Source of the DNA: DATGKR01 sp035294565
GTDB lineage: Bacteria > Actinomycetota > Acidimicrobiia > Acidimicrobiales > Palsa-688
Assembly: GCA_035294565.1 (NCBI GenBank)
Contig: DATGKR010000128.1
Span: 6,209-70,208 of the forward strand
Length of the DNA stretch: 64,000 nt
Direction: 5' to 3'
Shown here: in pieces, positions 1-8,915 of the stretch
Layout: each line of letters opens with the position of its first letter
How positions within the stretch are numbered: position 1 is the stretch's first letter
Program-made: the position numbers and the translations under genes
Notes under the pieces: model-generated
What the model was told of the DNA's origin: nothing
Databases searched by the model: none
Seen by the model: only the letters and a program-made list of their open reading frames with translations

Positions 1-2
1 GC

Positions 3-338
3 GCCTCCTACGTGTACGTGCCCCGGCGGGGGGCGGGCACCGCCGTCCGCCAGAGCGGCCAGAACGTCGAGCTGCAGAACTACACCCGGGCCATGTACTC
101 GGCGCGCGAGTCCGCCATGGAGCGGATGCAGAGCGACGCCATCGCCAAGCGGGCGACCGGGGTGGTGGCGGTGAAGGTGGCGGAAGGTCCGGTCGAGTTC
201 GCCGGCCACGCCATCGGCTTCCTCGCCTGGGGCACGTCGGTGCGCCCCGGTCCGGGAGGGCACAACTACATGCGCCCCGGCGTGGTGCTCCCGATGGACG
301 ACGCCGTCGTCACCTTCGACGCCGCCCACCTACGCTGA
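3..338 (+). CDS. C-terminal part of a YbjQ/UPF0145-like (heavy-metal-binding domain) protein
   Basis: The frame is open from the first complete codon of the window, so the true start lies outside; about 111 residues are visible. The pattern ATGVVAVKV followed by GFLAWGTSV is the strand arrangement seen at the end of YbjQ/UPF0145-type domains, which form small oligomeric beta barrels of unknown physiological role and are often labelled heavy-metal-binding. No membrane segment is seen. The stop is followed by a 50-bp gap before the mutase gene, so the two may be co-transcribed. The family call rests on a short conserved stretch and is moderate. Confidence 0.55.
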   Translation, partial: ASYVYVPRRGAGTAVRQSGQNVELQNYTRAMYSARESAMERMQSDAIAKRATGVVAVKVAEGPVEFAGHAIGFLAWGTSVRPGPGGHNYMRPGVVLPMDDAVVTFDAAHLR

Positions 339-388
339 GCGTCGGGCTCGGCCCGGGCGGGCCCCGCCGCGGGCTCTAACCTTCAGGT

Positions 389-1972
389 ATGGCCACAGAC
401 GCCCGGAGCACCGATTCCGGCATCGAGATCAAGGCGGTGTACGGCCCGGCCGACCTCGAGGGCTGGGATCCCAGCCGGCAGCTCGGGGAGCCGGGGAGCT
501 TCCCTTTTACCAGGGGCATCTACCCCAACATGTACCGCGGCCGGCCGTGGACTATCCGCCAGTACTCGGGGTTCGGGACGGCGGAGGCCACCAACGAGCG
601 TTGGAAGTTGCTGCTCGCCGGGGGTGGCACCGGCCTGTCCTGCGCCTTCGACCTGCCCACCCAGATGGGCTACGACAGCGACCACCCCCGGGCCTTGGGC
701 GAGGTGGGGAAGGTCGGCGTCGCCATCGACTCGATCGACGACATGCGGGTGCTCCTGTCCGGGCTTCCCCTCGACCGGGTGACGACGTCGATGACCATCA
801 ACGCGACGGCGGCGATCCTGCTCCTCCTCTACCAGCTCGTCGCCGAGGAGCAGGGCGTGCCGGCCGGCAGCCTCGGCGGCACCGTGCAGAACGACATCCT
901 CAAGGAGTACGTCGCCCGCGGGACCTACATCTACCCGCCCCGCCCGTCGATGCGGCTGGTCACCGACATCTTCGCCTACTGCCGGGAGCACCTGCCGAGC
1001 TGGAACACGATCTCCATCTCCGGCTACCACATCCGCGAGGCGGGAGCCACAGCGGTGCAGGAGATCGCCTTCACTCTTGCCAACGGCATCGCCTACGTGG
1101 AGGCGGCGGTGCAGGCGGGGCTGCCTGTCGACGAGTTCGCCCCCCGGCTCAGCTTCTTCTGGAACGCCCACAACAACCTCTTCGAGGAGGTCGCCAAGTT
1201 CCGCGCGGCCCGGCGCATGTGGGCGAGGATCATGACCGAGCGATTCGGGGCCTCAGACGATCGCAGCAAGCTGCTGCGCTTCCACACCCAGACAGGCGGC
1301 TCGACTCTCACCGCCCAGCAGCCGGAGAACAACATCGTCCGGGTGACCCTGCAGAGCCTCGCCGCCGTCCTAGGCGGGACGCAGAGCCTCCACGCCAACG
1401 GCTTCGACGAGGCGCTCGGCCTGCCGACCGCCCGGGCGGCGACGCTGGCCCTGCGCACCCAGCAGATCATCGCCAGCGAGTCCGGGGTGGTCGACACGGT
1501 CGACCCGCTCGCCGGCTCCTACTTCGTCGAGTCTCTCACCGACGCCGTCGAGGCGGAGGCGTGGTCGTACCTGGAGAAGATCGACGGGATGGGCGGCGCC
1601 GTCGCCGCCATCGAAGCCGGCTACATGCAAGACGAGATCGAGCAGTCCGCCTACAGCTACGCCCGGCAGGTGGAGAGCGGCAGCAAGGTCATCGTAGGTG
1701 TCAACAAATTCGCCGACGAGGCGAAAGAGCCGGCCGAGGTGTTCCCGGTTGATCCTGCCCTGGAGCGCCAGCAGGTGGAGCGGGTGCGCAGGACCAGGGC
1801 CGAACGGGACCAGACCGCAGTGGACGCCGCCCTCGCGGAGTTGGCCGCGGCGGCTCGGGGGTCCGCAAACCTGCTCGTCCCCATGAAGGAGGCCCTTCGC
1901 CGGCGGGCGACGCTCGGAGAGGTGAGCGACGTGCTGCGAGCCGAGTTCGGCGTCCACCAGCCGAGCCGCTGA
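389..1972 (+). CDS. mcmA: Methylmalonyl-CoA mutase large (catalytic) subunit, without B12-binding domain
   Basis: A 527-residue acyl-CoA mutase TIM-barrel chain. It would interconvert methylmalonyl-CoA and succinyl-CoA by a B12 radical mechanism. Two residues that separate methylmalonyl-CoA mutase from isobutyryl-CoA mutase can be read: Tyr59 in TIRQYSGF (Phe in isobutyryl-CoA mutase) and Arg177 in NDILKEYVAR (Gln there). Both favour methylmalonyl-CoA. The protein ends after the substrate domain, so the cobalamin-binding DxHxxG domain must be a separate subunit; none is encoded in the window. The stop overlaps the next start by one base (TGATG), so translation of the flavoprotein is probably coupled. 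The nearby biotin carboxylase and biotin ligase fit a propionyl-CoA to succinyl-CoA route. Confidence 0.9.
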   Translation: MATDARSTDSGIEIKAVYGPADLEGWDPSRQLGEPGSFPFTRGIYPNMYRGRPWTIRQYSGFGTAEATNERWKLLLAGGGTGLSCAFDLPTQMGYDSDHPRALGEVGKVGVAIDSIDDMRVLLSGLPLDRVTTSMTINATAAILLLLYQLVAEEQGVPAGSLGGTVQNDILKEYVARGTYIYPPRPSMRLVTDIFAYCREHLPSWNTISISGYHIREAGATAVQEIAFTLANGIAYVEAAVQAGLPVDEFAPRLSFFWNAHNNLFEEVAKFRAARRMWARIMTERFGASDDRSKLLRFHTQTGGSTLTAQQPENNIVRVTLQSLAAVLGGTQSLHANGFDEALGLPTARAATLALRTQQIIASESGVVDTVDPLAGSYFVESLTDAVEAEAWSYLEKIDGMGGAVAAIEAGYMQDEIEQSAYSYARQVESGSKVIVGVNKFADEAKEPAEVFPVDPALERQQVERVRRTRAERDQTAVDAALAELAAAARGSANLLVPMKEALRRRATLGEVSDVLRAEFGVHQPSR

Positions 1973-3330
1973 TGGCCGTCCGCTTCGTGATCATCGGCGG
2001 AGGCCCGGCCGGCAATACCGCCGCGACCCACGCCGCTCGACTCGGCGCCAAGGTCACCCTGGTCGAGCGCGACGTCGTCGGTGGCGCCGCCCACCTGTGG
2101 GACTGCATCCCGTCCAAGACGATGATCGCCACCGGCGGGGCGATGAGCTTCTCCCGGCGGATCGAGGGGATGGGCCTCGTCCACCAGGAGGCCAAGCTGG
2201 ACATCGACGCCCAGCGCCGGCGGGTGAGGGGCATCGAGGACCACCTCAACGAGCAGGTCACCGGTCTGCTCACCAGCCAGGGCGTGCGCCTCCTCAGGGG
2301 CTCGGCGCGACTCGCCGGTCCCCACGAAGTCGTCGTCGAGGGCGACGACGGAGAGGAGACCCTGGAGGCAGACGCCGTCCTGGTCGCCACAGGCAGCCGG
2401 CCGCGGATCCCAGAATGGGCCGAGCCCGACGGCGACCGGGTGCTCACGACCAGGCAGGCCTACCCGCCGCCGTCCATGCCCGACCACCTGGTCGTCGTCG
2501 GTTCGGGAGTGACCGGCGTGGAGTTCGTCCACATGTTCAGCTCGTTCGGGTCGAAGGTGACGCTGATCGTGAGCCGCCAGCAGGTCCTGCCCAGCAAGGA
2601 CCCCGAGGTGGCCGCCGCCCTCGAGCTCGAGCTGCTCCGCCGCGGCGTGCGGCTCCTCAAGGGCGCCAGGGCGATCGGCGTCGACCGGTCGGATTCCGGT
2701 GTCGCCGTCCGCTGCGACGACGGGCGGGTCGCCGAGGGCAGCCACGCCCTGCTCGCCATCGGGTCGGTCCCCAACAGCGACGGCCTCGGCCTGGAGAAGG
2801 CGGGGGTGAAGCTGGAGGGCGGCTACGTACCGGTCAACCACCACTGTCAGTCGAACGTCCCGCACATCTACGCCGCCGGGGACGTGTCGGGCAAGCTGCC
2901 TCTTTCTTCGGTCGCGGCCATGCAGGGGCGCAAGATCGCCGAGCACGTGATGGGTATCCACTCGCGCGACCACCGCCACATCGACTACGAGAAGGCGGCG
3001 TCGGCGATCTTCACCGAGCCGGAGATAGCCGACGTGGGGCTCGCCGAGGCGGAGGCGTTCGCTTCGGGCAGGAAGATCCGGGTGACCAAGGTCCCCTTCG
3101 CCGCGGCGGCCAAGGCGCTGATCAACGACGACCCGGGCGGCTTCGTCAAGATCGTCTCCGACCCGGCGACGGGGGTTGTGCTGGGCGGCTCGATCGTCGG
3201 GCGCCACGCCGCTGAGCTGATCTCGGTGATCGCCGTCGCGGTCACCGCCAACCTGCGGGTGAGCGACATCGTCGAGAGCTGCCTGGCCCACCCGACCCTC
3301 TCGGAGGCGCTCGCCGACGCATCCGAATGA
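1972..3330 (+). CDS. lpdA: LpdA-type NAD(P)H:quinone reductase (disulfide-less Lpd-family flavoprotein)
   Basis: A 452-residue two-dinucleotide-binding flavoprotein: FAD motif GGGPAG at residues 9-14, NAD(P) motif VVGSGVTG near 175, and a C-terminal dimerisation domain. It closely resembles mycobacterial LpdA (Rv3303c type), which reduces quinones and is not a lipoamide dehydrogenase. The redox-disulfide site reads GGAAHLWDCIPSK: Cys45 is kept but its partner is Ala40, so no active disulfide can form. The C-terminal HPTLSE (His440, Glu445) that serves as proton acceptor in true lipoamide dehydrogenases is still present. No E2 or lipoyl-domain gene is nearby. It starts one base inside the mutase stop. 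It converges on the carboxylase gene with 13 bp between stops. Confidence 0.85.
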   Translation: MAVRFVIIGGGPAGNTAATHAARLGAKVTLVERDVVGGAAHLWDCIPSKTMIATGGAMSFSRRIEGMGLVHQEAKLDIDAQRRRVRGIEDHLNEQVTGLLTSQGVRLLRGSARLAGPHEVVVEGDDGEETLEADAVLVATGSRPRIPEWAEPDGDRVLTTRQAYPPPSMPDHLVVVGSGVTGVEFVHMFSSFGSKVTLIVSRQQVLPSKDPEVAAALELELLRRGVRLLKGARAIGVDRSDSGVAVRCDDGRVAEGSHALLAIGSVPNSDGLGLEKAGVKLEGGYVPVNHHCQSNVPHIYAAGDVSGKLPLSSVAAMQGRKIAEHVMGIHSRDHRHIDYEKAASAIFTEPEIADVGLAEAEAFASGRKIRVTKVPFAAAAKALINDDPGGFVKIVSDPATGVVLGGSIVGRHAAELISVIAVAVTANLRVSDIVESCLAHPTLSEALADASE

Positions 3331-3343
3331 CGGGAGGCTCCGC

Positions 3344-5104
3344 TCAGCCGATGACCACGACGGTGTCGCCAGCGCCGACGGCGTCGCCAGGCTTGACCCG
3401 GACCTCCTTGACGGTGCCGGCCGTCTCGGCGGTGATGTTGTTCTCCATCTTCATCGCCTCGAGGACCGTCACCGCCTGACCCGCCTCCACCTGGTCCCCG
3501 ACCGAGACGAGCACCTTGACGATGGTGCCCTGCATGGGGACGGTGACGTTGCCGCCTCCGGCCCCGGCGCCGGGATGGCCGTGGGCCGCGGCCTGGCGGG
3601 GGCGCCCCGGCCGGCCAGCTGCCGGTGCGGGGGCCGCGGCGGCCGCCTCGGGCACCCAGAGCCTCACCTGGTAGCGCCGGCCGTTGACCTCCACGTCCAC
3701 GTCCCGTTGCACCTTGCCCGTCTCGCCGCCGGCCGCGCCCGCTGACGGGGAGGACACCGCGGAGAGGTCCAGCTTCTGCTCGACCCAGTTGGTGGAGTGC
3801 TCCACACCGATGAAATCGGGGTGCTCGAGGATGGCGATGTCGGCGGGGATGGTCGTCGCCGGCCCCTCGATCTCCAGCTCGCGGAGCGCCCTCAGCGTTC
3901 GTCTCCTGGCGTCCTCGCGGTCGCTGCCCCAGCAGATGAGCTTGGCGATGAGATTGTCGTAGAACTGGCTGACCGTGTCGCCCTCGTCGTAGCCGGCGTC
4001 CACCCGCACACCGAAGCCGTCGGGTCGCTTGAAACGGGTGATAGTGCCCGGGGAGGGAAGGAACCTCCCGCCGGCGGGGTCCTCGGCGTTGATCCGCACC
4101 TCGATGGCGTGCCCGCTGGGCCGCACGTCCTCCTGCGAGAAGCCGAGCGGCTCGCCGGAGGCGATCCGCAGCTGCAGGGCGACCAGGTCCCGGCCGAACA
4201 CGGCCTCGGTGGCGGGGTGCTCCACCTGGAGGCGGGTGTTCATCTCCAGGAAGTAGAAGTCCCCCCCCTCGTAGATGAACTCGACGGTGCCGGCGTTGAC
4301 GTAGCCGCAGGCCCGGGCCACCTTGACCGCAGCCTCGCCCATGGCGGATAGGGTCTCCTCGGCGATACCCGGCGCCGGCGCCTCCTCGATCAGCTTCTGG
4401 TGGCGGCGCTGCGCCGAGCAGTCCCGGGTGCCGAGGTAGACGGCGTTGCCGTGCGTGTCGCAGAAGACCTGCACCTCTACGTGGCGTGGCCAGGTGAGGA
4501 AGCGCTCCAGGTAGCTCTCGGGGCGCCCGAACGCCTTCTCGGCTTCCCGCTGCGCCGACTCGAGGGCCGCGGCGGCCTCGTCGGCGCTGCGCACCACGCG
4601 CATGCCGCGCCCACCGCCCCCGTAGGCGGCCTTGATCGCCACCGGCCAGCCGTGCTCCTCGCCGAAGGCGATCACCTCGTCGGCGGAGCGCAGCACCTCG
4701 GTGGTGCCCGGCACGCCGGCCACGCCGCCCCGCTGGGCCGCCAGGCGCGAGCTGATCTTGTCGCCCATGACCTCGATCGCCTCCGGCGGGGGGCCGATCC
4801 AGGTGACCCCGGCGCCGGATATGGCCCGGGCGAAGTCGGCGTTCTCGGAGAAGAACCCGTAGCCGGGGTGCACCCCGTCGGCCCCGCTCCTGGCGAGCAC
4901 GTCGAGGATCTTCGCCGTGTTCAGGTAGCTCTCCGCGGCGGTCTGGCCGCCCAAGGAGTAGGCCTCGTCGGCGAGACGGACGTGCAGGGCGTCGCGGTCG
5001 AGCTCCGAGTAGACCGCGACGGTTGCCACGCCCAGCTCCCGGCAGGTGCGGATCACCCGCACCGCTATCTCCCCCCGGTTGGCGATCAAGACCTTGTGGA
5101 GCAC
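3344..5104 (-). CDS. Acyl-CoA carboxylase alpha chain (biotin carboxylase + BCCP)
   Basis: A 586-residue AccA3/PccA-like chain. The N-terminal biotin carboxylase (about 1-450) begins MLHKVLIANRGEIAVR and has the glycine-rich ATP-grasp loop GGGGRGMR and the EMNTRLQVEH signature. A low-complexity Ala/Pro/Gly linker follows. The C-terminal biotinyl domain carries EAMKMEN, with the biotinylated lysine at position 552. It carboxylates its own biotin with ATP and bicarbonate and hands CO2 to a carboxyltransferase beta subunit that is not in the window, so acetyl- versus propionyl-CoA use cannot be decided from this chain. The mutase next door favours propionyl-CoA. It is divergent from the biotin ligase that would modify Lys552, with 20 bp between starts. 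Confidence 0.93.
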   Translation of the reverse strand: MLHKVLIANRGEIAVRVIRTCRELGVATVAVYSELDRDALHVRLADEAYSLGGQTAAESYLNTAKILDVLARSGADGVHPGYGFFSENADFARAISGAGVTWIGPPPEAIEVMGDKISSRLAAQRGGVAGVPGTTEVLRSADEVIAFGEEHGWPVAIKAAYGGGGRGMRVVRSADEAAAALESAQREAEKAFGRPESYLERFLTWPRHVEVQVFCDTHGNAVYLGTRDCSAQRRHQKLIEEAPAPGIAEETLSAMGEAAVKVARACGYVNAGTVEFIYEGGDFYFLEMNTRLQVEHPATEAVFGRDLVALQLRIASGEPLGFSQEDVRPSGHAIEVRINAEDPAGGRFLPSPGTITRFKRPDGFGVRVDAGYDEGDTVSQFYDNLIAKLICWGSDREDARRRTLRALRELEIEGPATTIPADIAILEHPDFIGVEHSTNWVEQKLDLSAVSSPSAGAAGGETGKVQRDVDVEVNGRRYQVRLWVPEAAAAAPAPAAGRPGRPRQAAAHGHPGAGAGGGNVTVPMQGTIVKVLVSVGDQVEAGQAVTVLEAMKMENNITAETAGTVKEVRVKPGDAVGAGDTVVVIG

Positions 5105-5124
5105 GGAGAGGCATTCTGTCAGCC

Positions 5125-5865
5125 GTGATCGTCGGCGAGCGAGTCCGGAGCTCCACCCGTTTTCGCGACGTGCGCCTGCTGGGCGAGGTGGACTCGACCA
5201 ACCGGCTGGCCGCCGCCCTGGCGGCCGACGGCGCGCCCGAGGGGTTGGTCGTGGCAGCCGACTTCCAGGCGGCCGGGCGGGGACGGCTCGACCGCAGCTG
5301 GGAAGCCAGACCCGGCGACGGGCTGCTGGTCTCGGTGCTGCTGCGCCCGGCGGACCTGCCGGTGGAGCGCTGGCACCTGGCCACCGCCGCCACGGCCCTC
5401 GCCGCCCGGGACGCCTGCTCGGAGGTCGCCGGAGTGACGCCCGAGCTCAAATGGCCGAACGACCTGCTCGTCGGGCCGGCCAAGCTGGCCGGCATCCTGG
5501 CCGAGGCGACCGGGGGGGCGCTCGTCGTCGGCATGGGCCTGAACGTGCACGGCGGCCCGCCCGGCGCGGCGATCCTCGACTTGGCCGCCGGGCGGCGGGT
5601 GAGCCGCTCGCGGCTGCTCGAAGCCTGGCTGGTACGCCTCGACGGCCTGCTCGGCGACTGGAAGGGAGTCGAGGAGGCCTACCGGGCGTCGTTGTCCACC
5701 CTCGGTCAGGAGGTGCGCGTCGACTTGGCCGCCGGCGAGGTGCTCGAGGGCAGGGCGGAGGCACTCGACGGGACCGGCCGTCTCGTCGTGCGCTCCCCCC
5801 ACGGGGCGGTGGCGGTCGCCGCCGGCGACGTGACCCATCTCCGCCACGCCGCCGGAGGGCGCTGA
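5125..5865 (+). CDS. birA: Biotin--[acetyl-CoA-carboxylase] ligase, monofunctional
   Basis: About 246 residues from GTG at 5125, chosen because it lies just outside the divergent carboxylase start and has a GGAGAGG upstream, although spacing is long at 13 nt. The catalytic motif GRGRLDRSW (51-59) and KWPNDLLV (109-116) followed by Lys120 are the biotinyl-AMP-forming elements. There is no N-terminal winged helix, so this is a class I ligase that should not act as a repressor. It would attach biotin to Lys552 of the carboxylase chain encoded divergently. A short C-terminal SH3-like domain (about 200-246) is present. Confidence 0.9.
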   Translation: MIVGERVRSSTRFRDVRLLGEVDSTNRLAAALAADGAPEGLVVAADFQAAGRGRLDRSWEARPGDGLLVSVLLRPADLPVERWHLATAATALAARDACSEVAGVTPELKWPNDLLVGPAKLAGILAEATGGALVVGMGLNVHGGPPGAAILDLAAGRRVSRSRLLEAWLVRLDGLLGDWKGVEEAYRASLSTLGQEVRVDLAAGEVLEGRAEALDGTGRLVVRSPHGAVAVAAGDVTHLRHAAGGR

Positions 5866-5956
5866 GCGCCGTCGGGCGCGGCTTCCAGGGCGACGCTGAA
5901 AGGCGCAGGGGGCGGTGAAGGGTGCCGTGCGGCGGCCAGCCGGTACCCTCGGGCCG

Positions 5957-7066
5957 GTGAAGGCCCTGATCCTCGCCGGGGGCGCCGGCACCAGGCTGCG
6001 GCCGATAACCCACACCCGGGCCAAGCAGTTGGTGCCCGTCGCCAACAAGCCGATCCTCTTCTACGGGCTGGAGGCGGTTGCCGAGGCCGGCATAAAGCAG
6101 GTGGGCGTCGTCGTCGGCGACACCGCCGAGGAGGTGATGGCCGCGGTCGGGGACGGCTCCGCGTGGAACCTCTCGGTCACCTACCTCCGCCAGGAGGCGC
6201 CGCTCGGGCTGGCCCACGCCGTGCTCATCGCCAGGGACTTCCTCGGCGACGACGACTTCGTCATGTACCTGGGCGACAACCTGCTCAAGCAGAGCCTCAA
6301 GGACTTCGTCGACCGCTTCGAGGACGACCGTCTCCGGGCCAGGACGCCGACCCTCGACGGCGGCGCCCTCGACCCGCCCTGCGCCCAGATCCTGCTGAAG
6401 CCGGTACCCGACCCCCACCAGTTCGGCGTCGCCGAGCTGGCCCCCGACGGCTCTGTCGTGCGGCTCGTGGAGAAACCCGCCGACCCCCCCTCCAACCTCG
6501 CCCTCGTCGGCGTATACCTCTTCGACTCGCGGATCCACGAGGCGGTGGCCAGCATCGAGCCCTCGGCCCGGGGGGAGCTGGAGATCACCGACGCCATCCA
6601 GTGGCTCGTCGACCGGGGACTGCGGGTGCGCACCGAGGTTCTCGAGGGTTGGTGGATCGACACCGGCAAGCTCACCCCCCTCCTCGACGCCAACCGGCTC
6701 ATCCTCGAAACGCTGGAACGCCGCGTGGAGGGGTACGTGGACGCCGAGTCCGAGCTCGACGGGCGGGTGGTGATAGAAGCCGGTGCCCGGGTGGTCCGCA
6801 GCAGGATCCGCGGGCCGGTGGTGGTGGGGGAGGGGACGACGGTCAGCGGCAGCTTCGTGGGTCCCTTCACCGCCATAGGCCGGCGCTGCGTGATCGAGGC
6901 GACCGACGTGGAGCATTCGGTGATCCTCGACGACTGCCGCCTCCTGGCAGCCGGGCGTCTCGAGGACTCGCTCCTCGGCCACCACGTAGAGGTGACCCGG
7001 AGCGGCCGGCGGCCGCGAGCCACCCGCCTCATGGTCGGCGACCACTGCAGCGTGGACCTCGAGTAG
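5957..7066 (+). CDS. rfbA: Glucose-1-phosphate thymidylyltransferase, long RmlA/StrD type
   Basis: 369 residues from GTG 5957. The nucleotidyltransferase signature GGAGTRLRPIT is at residues 7-17 and the domain runs to about 240. The remaining third shows the hexapeptide-like pattern of a left-handed beta helix (VVIEAGARVVRSRIRG), typical of the long StrD-like form of about 355 residues rather than the 290-residue RmlA. It makes dTDP-glucose from dTTP and glucose-1-phosphate, the first step to dTDP-deoxysugars. The next gene, 20 bp downstream, is the dTDP-glucose dehydratase. An in-frame upstream GTG at 5915 exists but would add residues not seen in the family. Confidence 0.88.
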   Translation: MKALILAGGAGTRLRPITHTRAKQLVPVANKPILFYGLEAVAEAGIKQVGVVVGDTAEEVMAAVGDGSAWNLSVTYLRQEAPLGLAHAVLIARDFLGDDDFVMYLGDNLLKQSLKDFVDRFEDDRLRARTPTLDGGALDPPCAQILLKPVPDPHQFGVAELAPDGSVVRLVEKPADPPSNLALVGVYLFDSRIHEAVASIEPSARGELEITDAIQWLVDRGLRVRTEVLEGWWIDTGKLTPLLDANRLILETLERRVEGYVDAESELDGRVVIEAGARVVRSRIRGPVVVGEGTTVSGSFVGPFTAIGRRCVIEATDVEHSVILDDCRLLAAGRLEDSLLGHHVEVTRSGRRPRATRLMVGDHCSVDLE

Positions 7067-7086
7067 CGAAAGTAACCTCGGCCCCC

Positions 7087-8058
7087 ATGAAACTCCTCGT
7101 CACCGGCGGAGCGGGCTTCATCGGCTCCAACTACGTCCGCTGGGTCCTCGACCACAGCGACGACGAGGTGACCGTCTACGACGCCCTCACCTACGCCGGC
7201 AACGAGTCGACCCTCGAGTCCGTGCGCCAACGGCACGGGCGGCGGTACCGCTTCGTGCACGCCAACATCTGCGACCTGCCTGCGTTCACCGAGGCCGTCG
7301 AGGGGATGGACGCCGTGCTGCACTTCGCCGCGGAGAGCCACGTCGACCGCTCCATAACCGGCCCGGAGGACTTCGTGGTCACCAACTGCGTGGGTACCAA
7401 CGCCGTGATGCACGCCTGCCGGCTGGCCGGCGTCGAGCGGGTGGTGCACGTTTCGACCGACGAGGTGTACGGCTCGGTCGAGCAGGGCGACAGCCTGGAG
7501 ACCGACCCGCTGGCTCCGCGCTCCCCCTACAGCGCCTCCAAGGCCGGCTCCGACCTCATCGCCCTCTCCTACCACACCACCTACGGGCTGCCGGTGCTGG
7601 TCACCCGCTCGTCGAACAACTTCGGTCCCTGGCAGTACCCGGAGAAGGTCATCCCGCTCTTCGTCACCAACCTGCTCGACGGCAGGAAGGTGCCGCTCTA
7701 CGGCGACGGGCTGAACAGGCGAGACTGGCTGTACGTCACCGACAACTGCCGGGCGATCGACCTGGTCCTGCGCCAGGGGGCGGAAGGCGAGATCTACAAC
7801 ATCGGGGCCGGCAACGAGCTGACCAACCGGGAGCTCACCGACCGCCTACTGGCGCTCGCCGGGGCGGGCGAGGAGATGGTCTCCTACGTGGAGGACCGTC
7901 TCGGCCACGACCGGCGGTACTCGGTGGACACCACCAAGATCCGCGCCCTCGGCTGGTCCCCGTCGCGCAAGCTCGACGACGCCCTCGCCGAGACCTTCGA
8001 GTGGTACCGGGACAACCGCTGGTGGTGGGAGCCCCTGAAGGAAGCTCCGGTCAGTTGA
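7087..8058 (+). CDS. rfbB: dTDP-glucose 4,6-dehydratase
   Basis: 323 residues from ATG 7087. Extended SDR fold: NAD motif TGGAGFIGS at 6-14, HVSTDEVYG, and the catalytic SPYSASK (Tyr and Lys four apart), with Thr-Asp-Glu in STDEVYG as the dehydratase-specific triad. It converts dTDP-glucose to dTDP-4-keto-6-deoxyglucose. The stop TGA overlaps the TTG start of rfbD, indicating coupled translation. Length and motifs match the RmlB family closely. Confidence 0.93.
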   Translation: MKLLVTGGAGFIGSNYVRWVLDHSDDEVTVYDALTYAGNESTLESVRQRHGRRYRFVHANICDLPAFTEAVEGMDAVLHFAAESHVDRSITGPEDFVVTNCVGTNAVMHACRLAGVERVVHVSTDEVYGSVEQGDSLETDPLAPRSPYSASKAGSDLIALSYHTTYGLPVLVTRSSNNFGPWQYPEKVIPLFVTNLLDGRKVPLYGDGLNRRDWLYVTDNCRAIDLVLRQGAEGEIYNIGAGNELTNRELTDRLLALAGAGEEMVSYVEDRLGHDRRYSVDTTKIRALGWSPSRKLDDALAETFEWYRDNRWWWEPLKEAPVS

Positions 8059-8915
8059 GGATCTTGGTCACCGGTGCCGGCGGGCAGGTCGGCACCGACG
8101 TGGTCCGCCTGGCGGAGGCGGCCGGCCACCACGAAGTGCTCGGCGCCTCGCACGGCGTCCTCGACGTCGCCGACCGCGACGCGGTGATGGCGGCGATCAC
8201 CGCGTGGCGCCCCGACCTGGTAGTGCACACGGCGGCGTGGACCGCCGTTGACGCCTGCGAGTCCGACCGGGAGCGGGCGTGGAGGGTGAACGCCTTCGGC
8301 TGCCGCAACGTCGCCGAGGCGGCCCGTGCGGCCGGCTCGCACCTGGTGGCCGTGTCCACCGACTACGTCTTCGACGGGTCGTCCCCCGAGCCGTACGTCG
8401 AATGGGACCGGCCCAACCCGCTGTCGGTGTACGGGGCGTCGAAGCGGGCCGGCGAGCTGGAGGTCGCCGGCCTGCTGGCGGGGGCGACCGTGGTGCGAAC
8501 CTCGTGGGTCTGCGGACCCCACGGGTCGAACATGGTGAAGACCGTCCTGCGCCTGGGGGCGGCGGGAGGGCCGCTTCGCTTCGTCGACGACCAGCGCGGC
8601 TGCCCGACCTTCACCGAGGACCTCGCCCGCATGTTGCTCGAGCTCGGGGTGGCAAGGAGGCCGGGAGTCTTCCACGTGACCAACCAGGGGGCGACGACCT
8701 GGTACCGCTTCGCCCGGGACGTCCTGGCCGCCGCCGGCATGGACCCTTCCCGGGTGGAGCCCATCGCCACCTCCGACCTCGACCCTCCCCGGCCGGCGCC
8801 CCGGCCGGCCAACTCGGTGCTCGACAACGCCGCTCTCCGGATGAGCGGGATACCCTTGCTGGCCGAGCACCACGATCCACTGGAGCGAACGGTGAAGGGG
8901 TTGGTGTCTGGGTGA
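8055..8915 (+). CDS. rfbD: dTDP-4-dehydrorhamnose reductase
   Basis: 286 residues from a TTG start that overlaps the rfbB stop (TTGA); this start puts the glycine-rich motif VTGAGGQVG at the very N-terminus as in all RmlD proteins. Catalytic SVYGASK, and STDYVFDG and NPLSVYG are RmlD hallmarks. It reduces dTDP-4-keto-L-rhamnose to dTDP-L-rhamnose. The 3,5-epimerase (RmlC) that should act between RfbB and RfbD is not encoded in the window and is not fused to this protein. The stop overlaps the GTG start of the next gene. Confidence 0.9.
   Translation: MRILVTGAGGQVGTDVVRLAEAAGHHEVLGASHGVLDVADRDAVMAAITAWRPDLVVHTAAWTAVDACESDRERAWRVNAFGCRNVAEAARAAGSHLVAVSTDYVFDGSSPEPYVEWDRPNPLSVYGASKRAGELEVAGLLAGATVVRTSWVCGPHGSNMVKTVLRLGAAGGPLRFVDDQRGCPTFTEDLARMLLELGVARRPGVFHVTNQGATTWYRFARDVLAAAGMDPSRVEPIATSDLDPPRPAPRPANSVLDNAALRMSGIPLLAEHHDPLERTVKGLVSG

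Noticed and set aside
389..1972. Isobutyryl-CoA mutase large subunit
   Set aside because: Tyr59 and Arg177 match methylmalonyl-CoA mutase; isobutyryl-CoA mutase has Phe and Gln there.
1657..3291. Long open frame antisense to the flavoprotein gene
   Set aside because: At this GC content antisense frames of recognisable genes stay open by chance; it has no family motif and covers two well-identified genes.
1972..3330. Dihydrolipoamide dehydrogenase of a 2-oxoacid complex
   Set aside because: The redox disulfide is missing and no E1/E2 genes are near.
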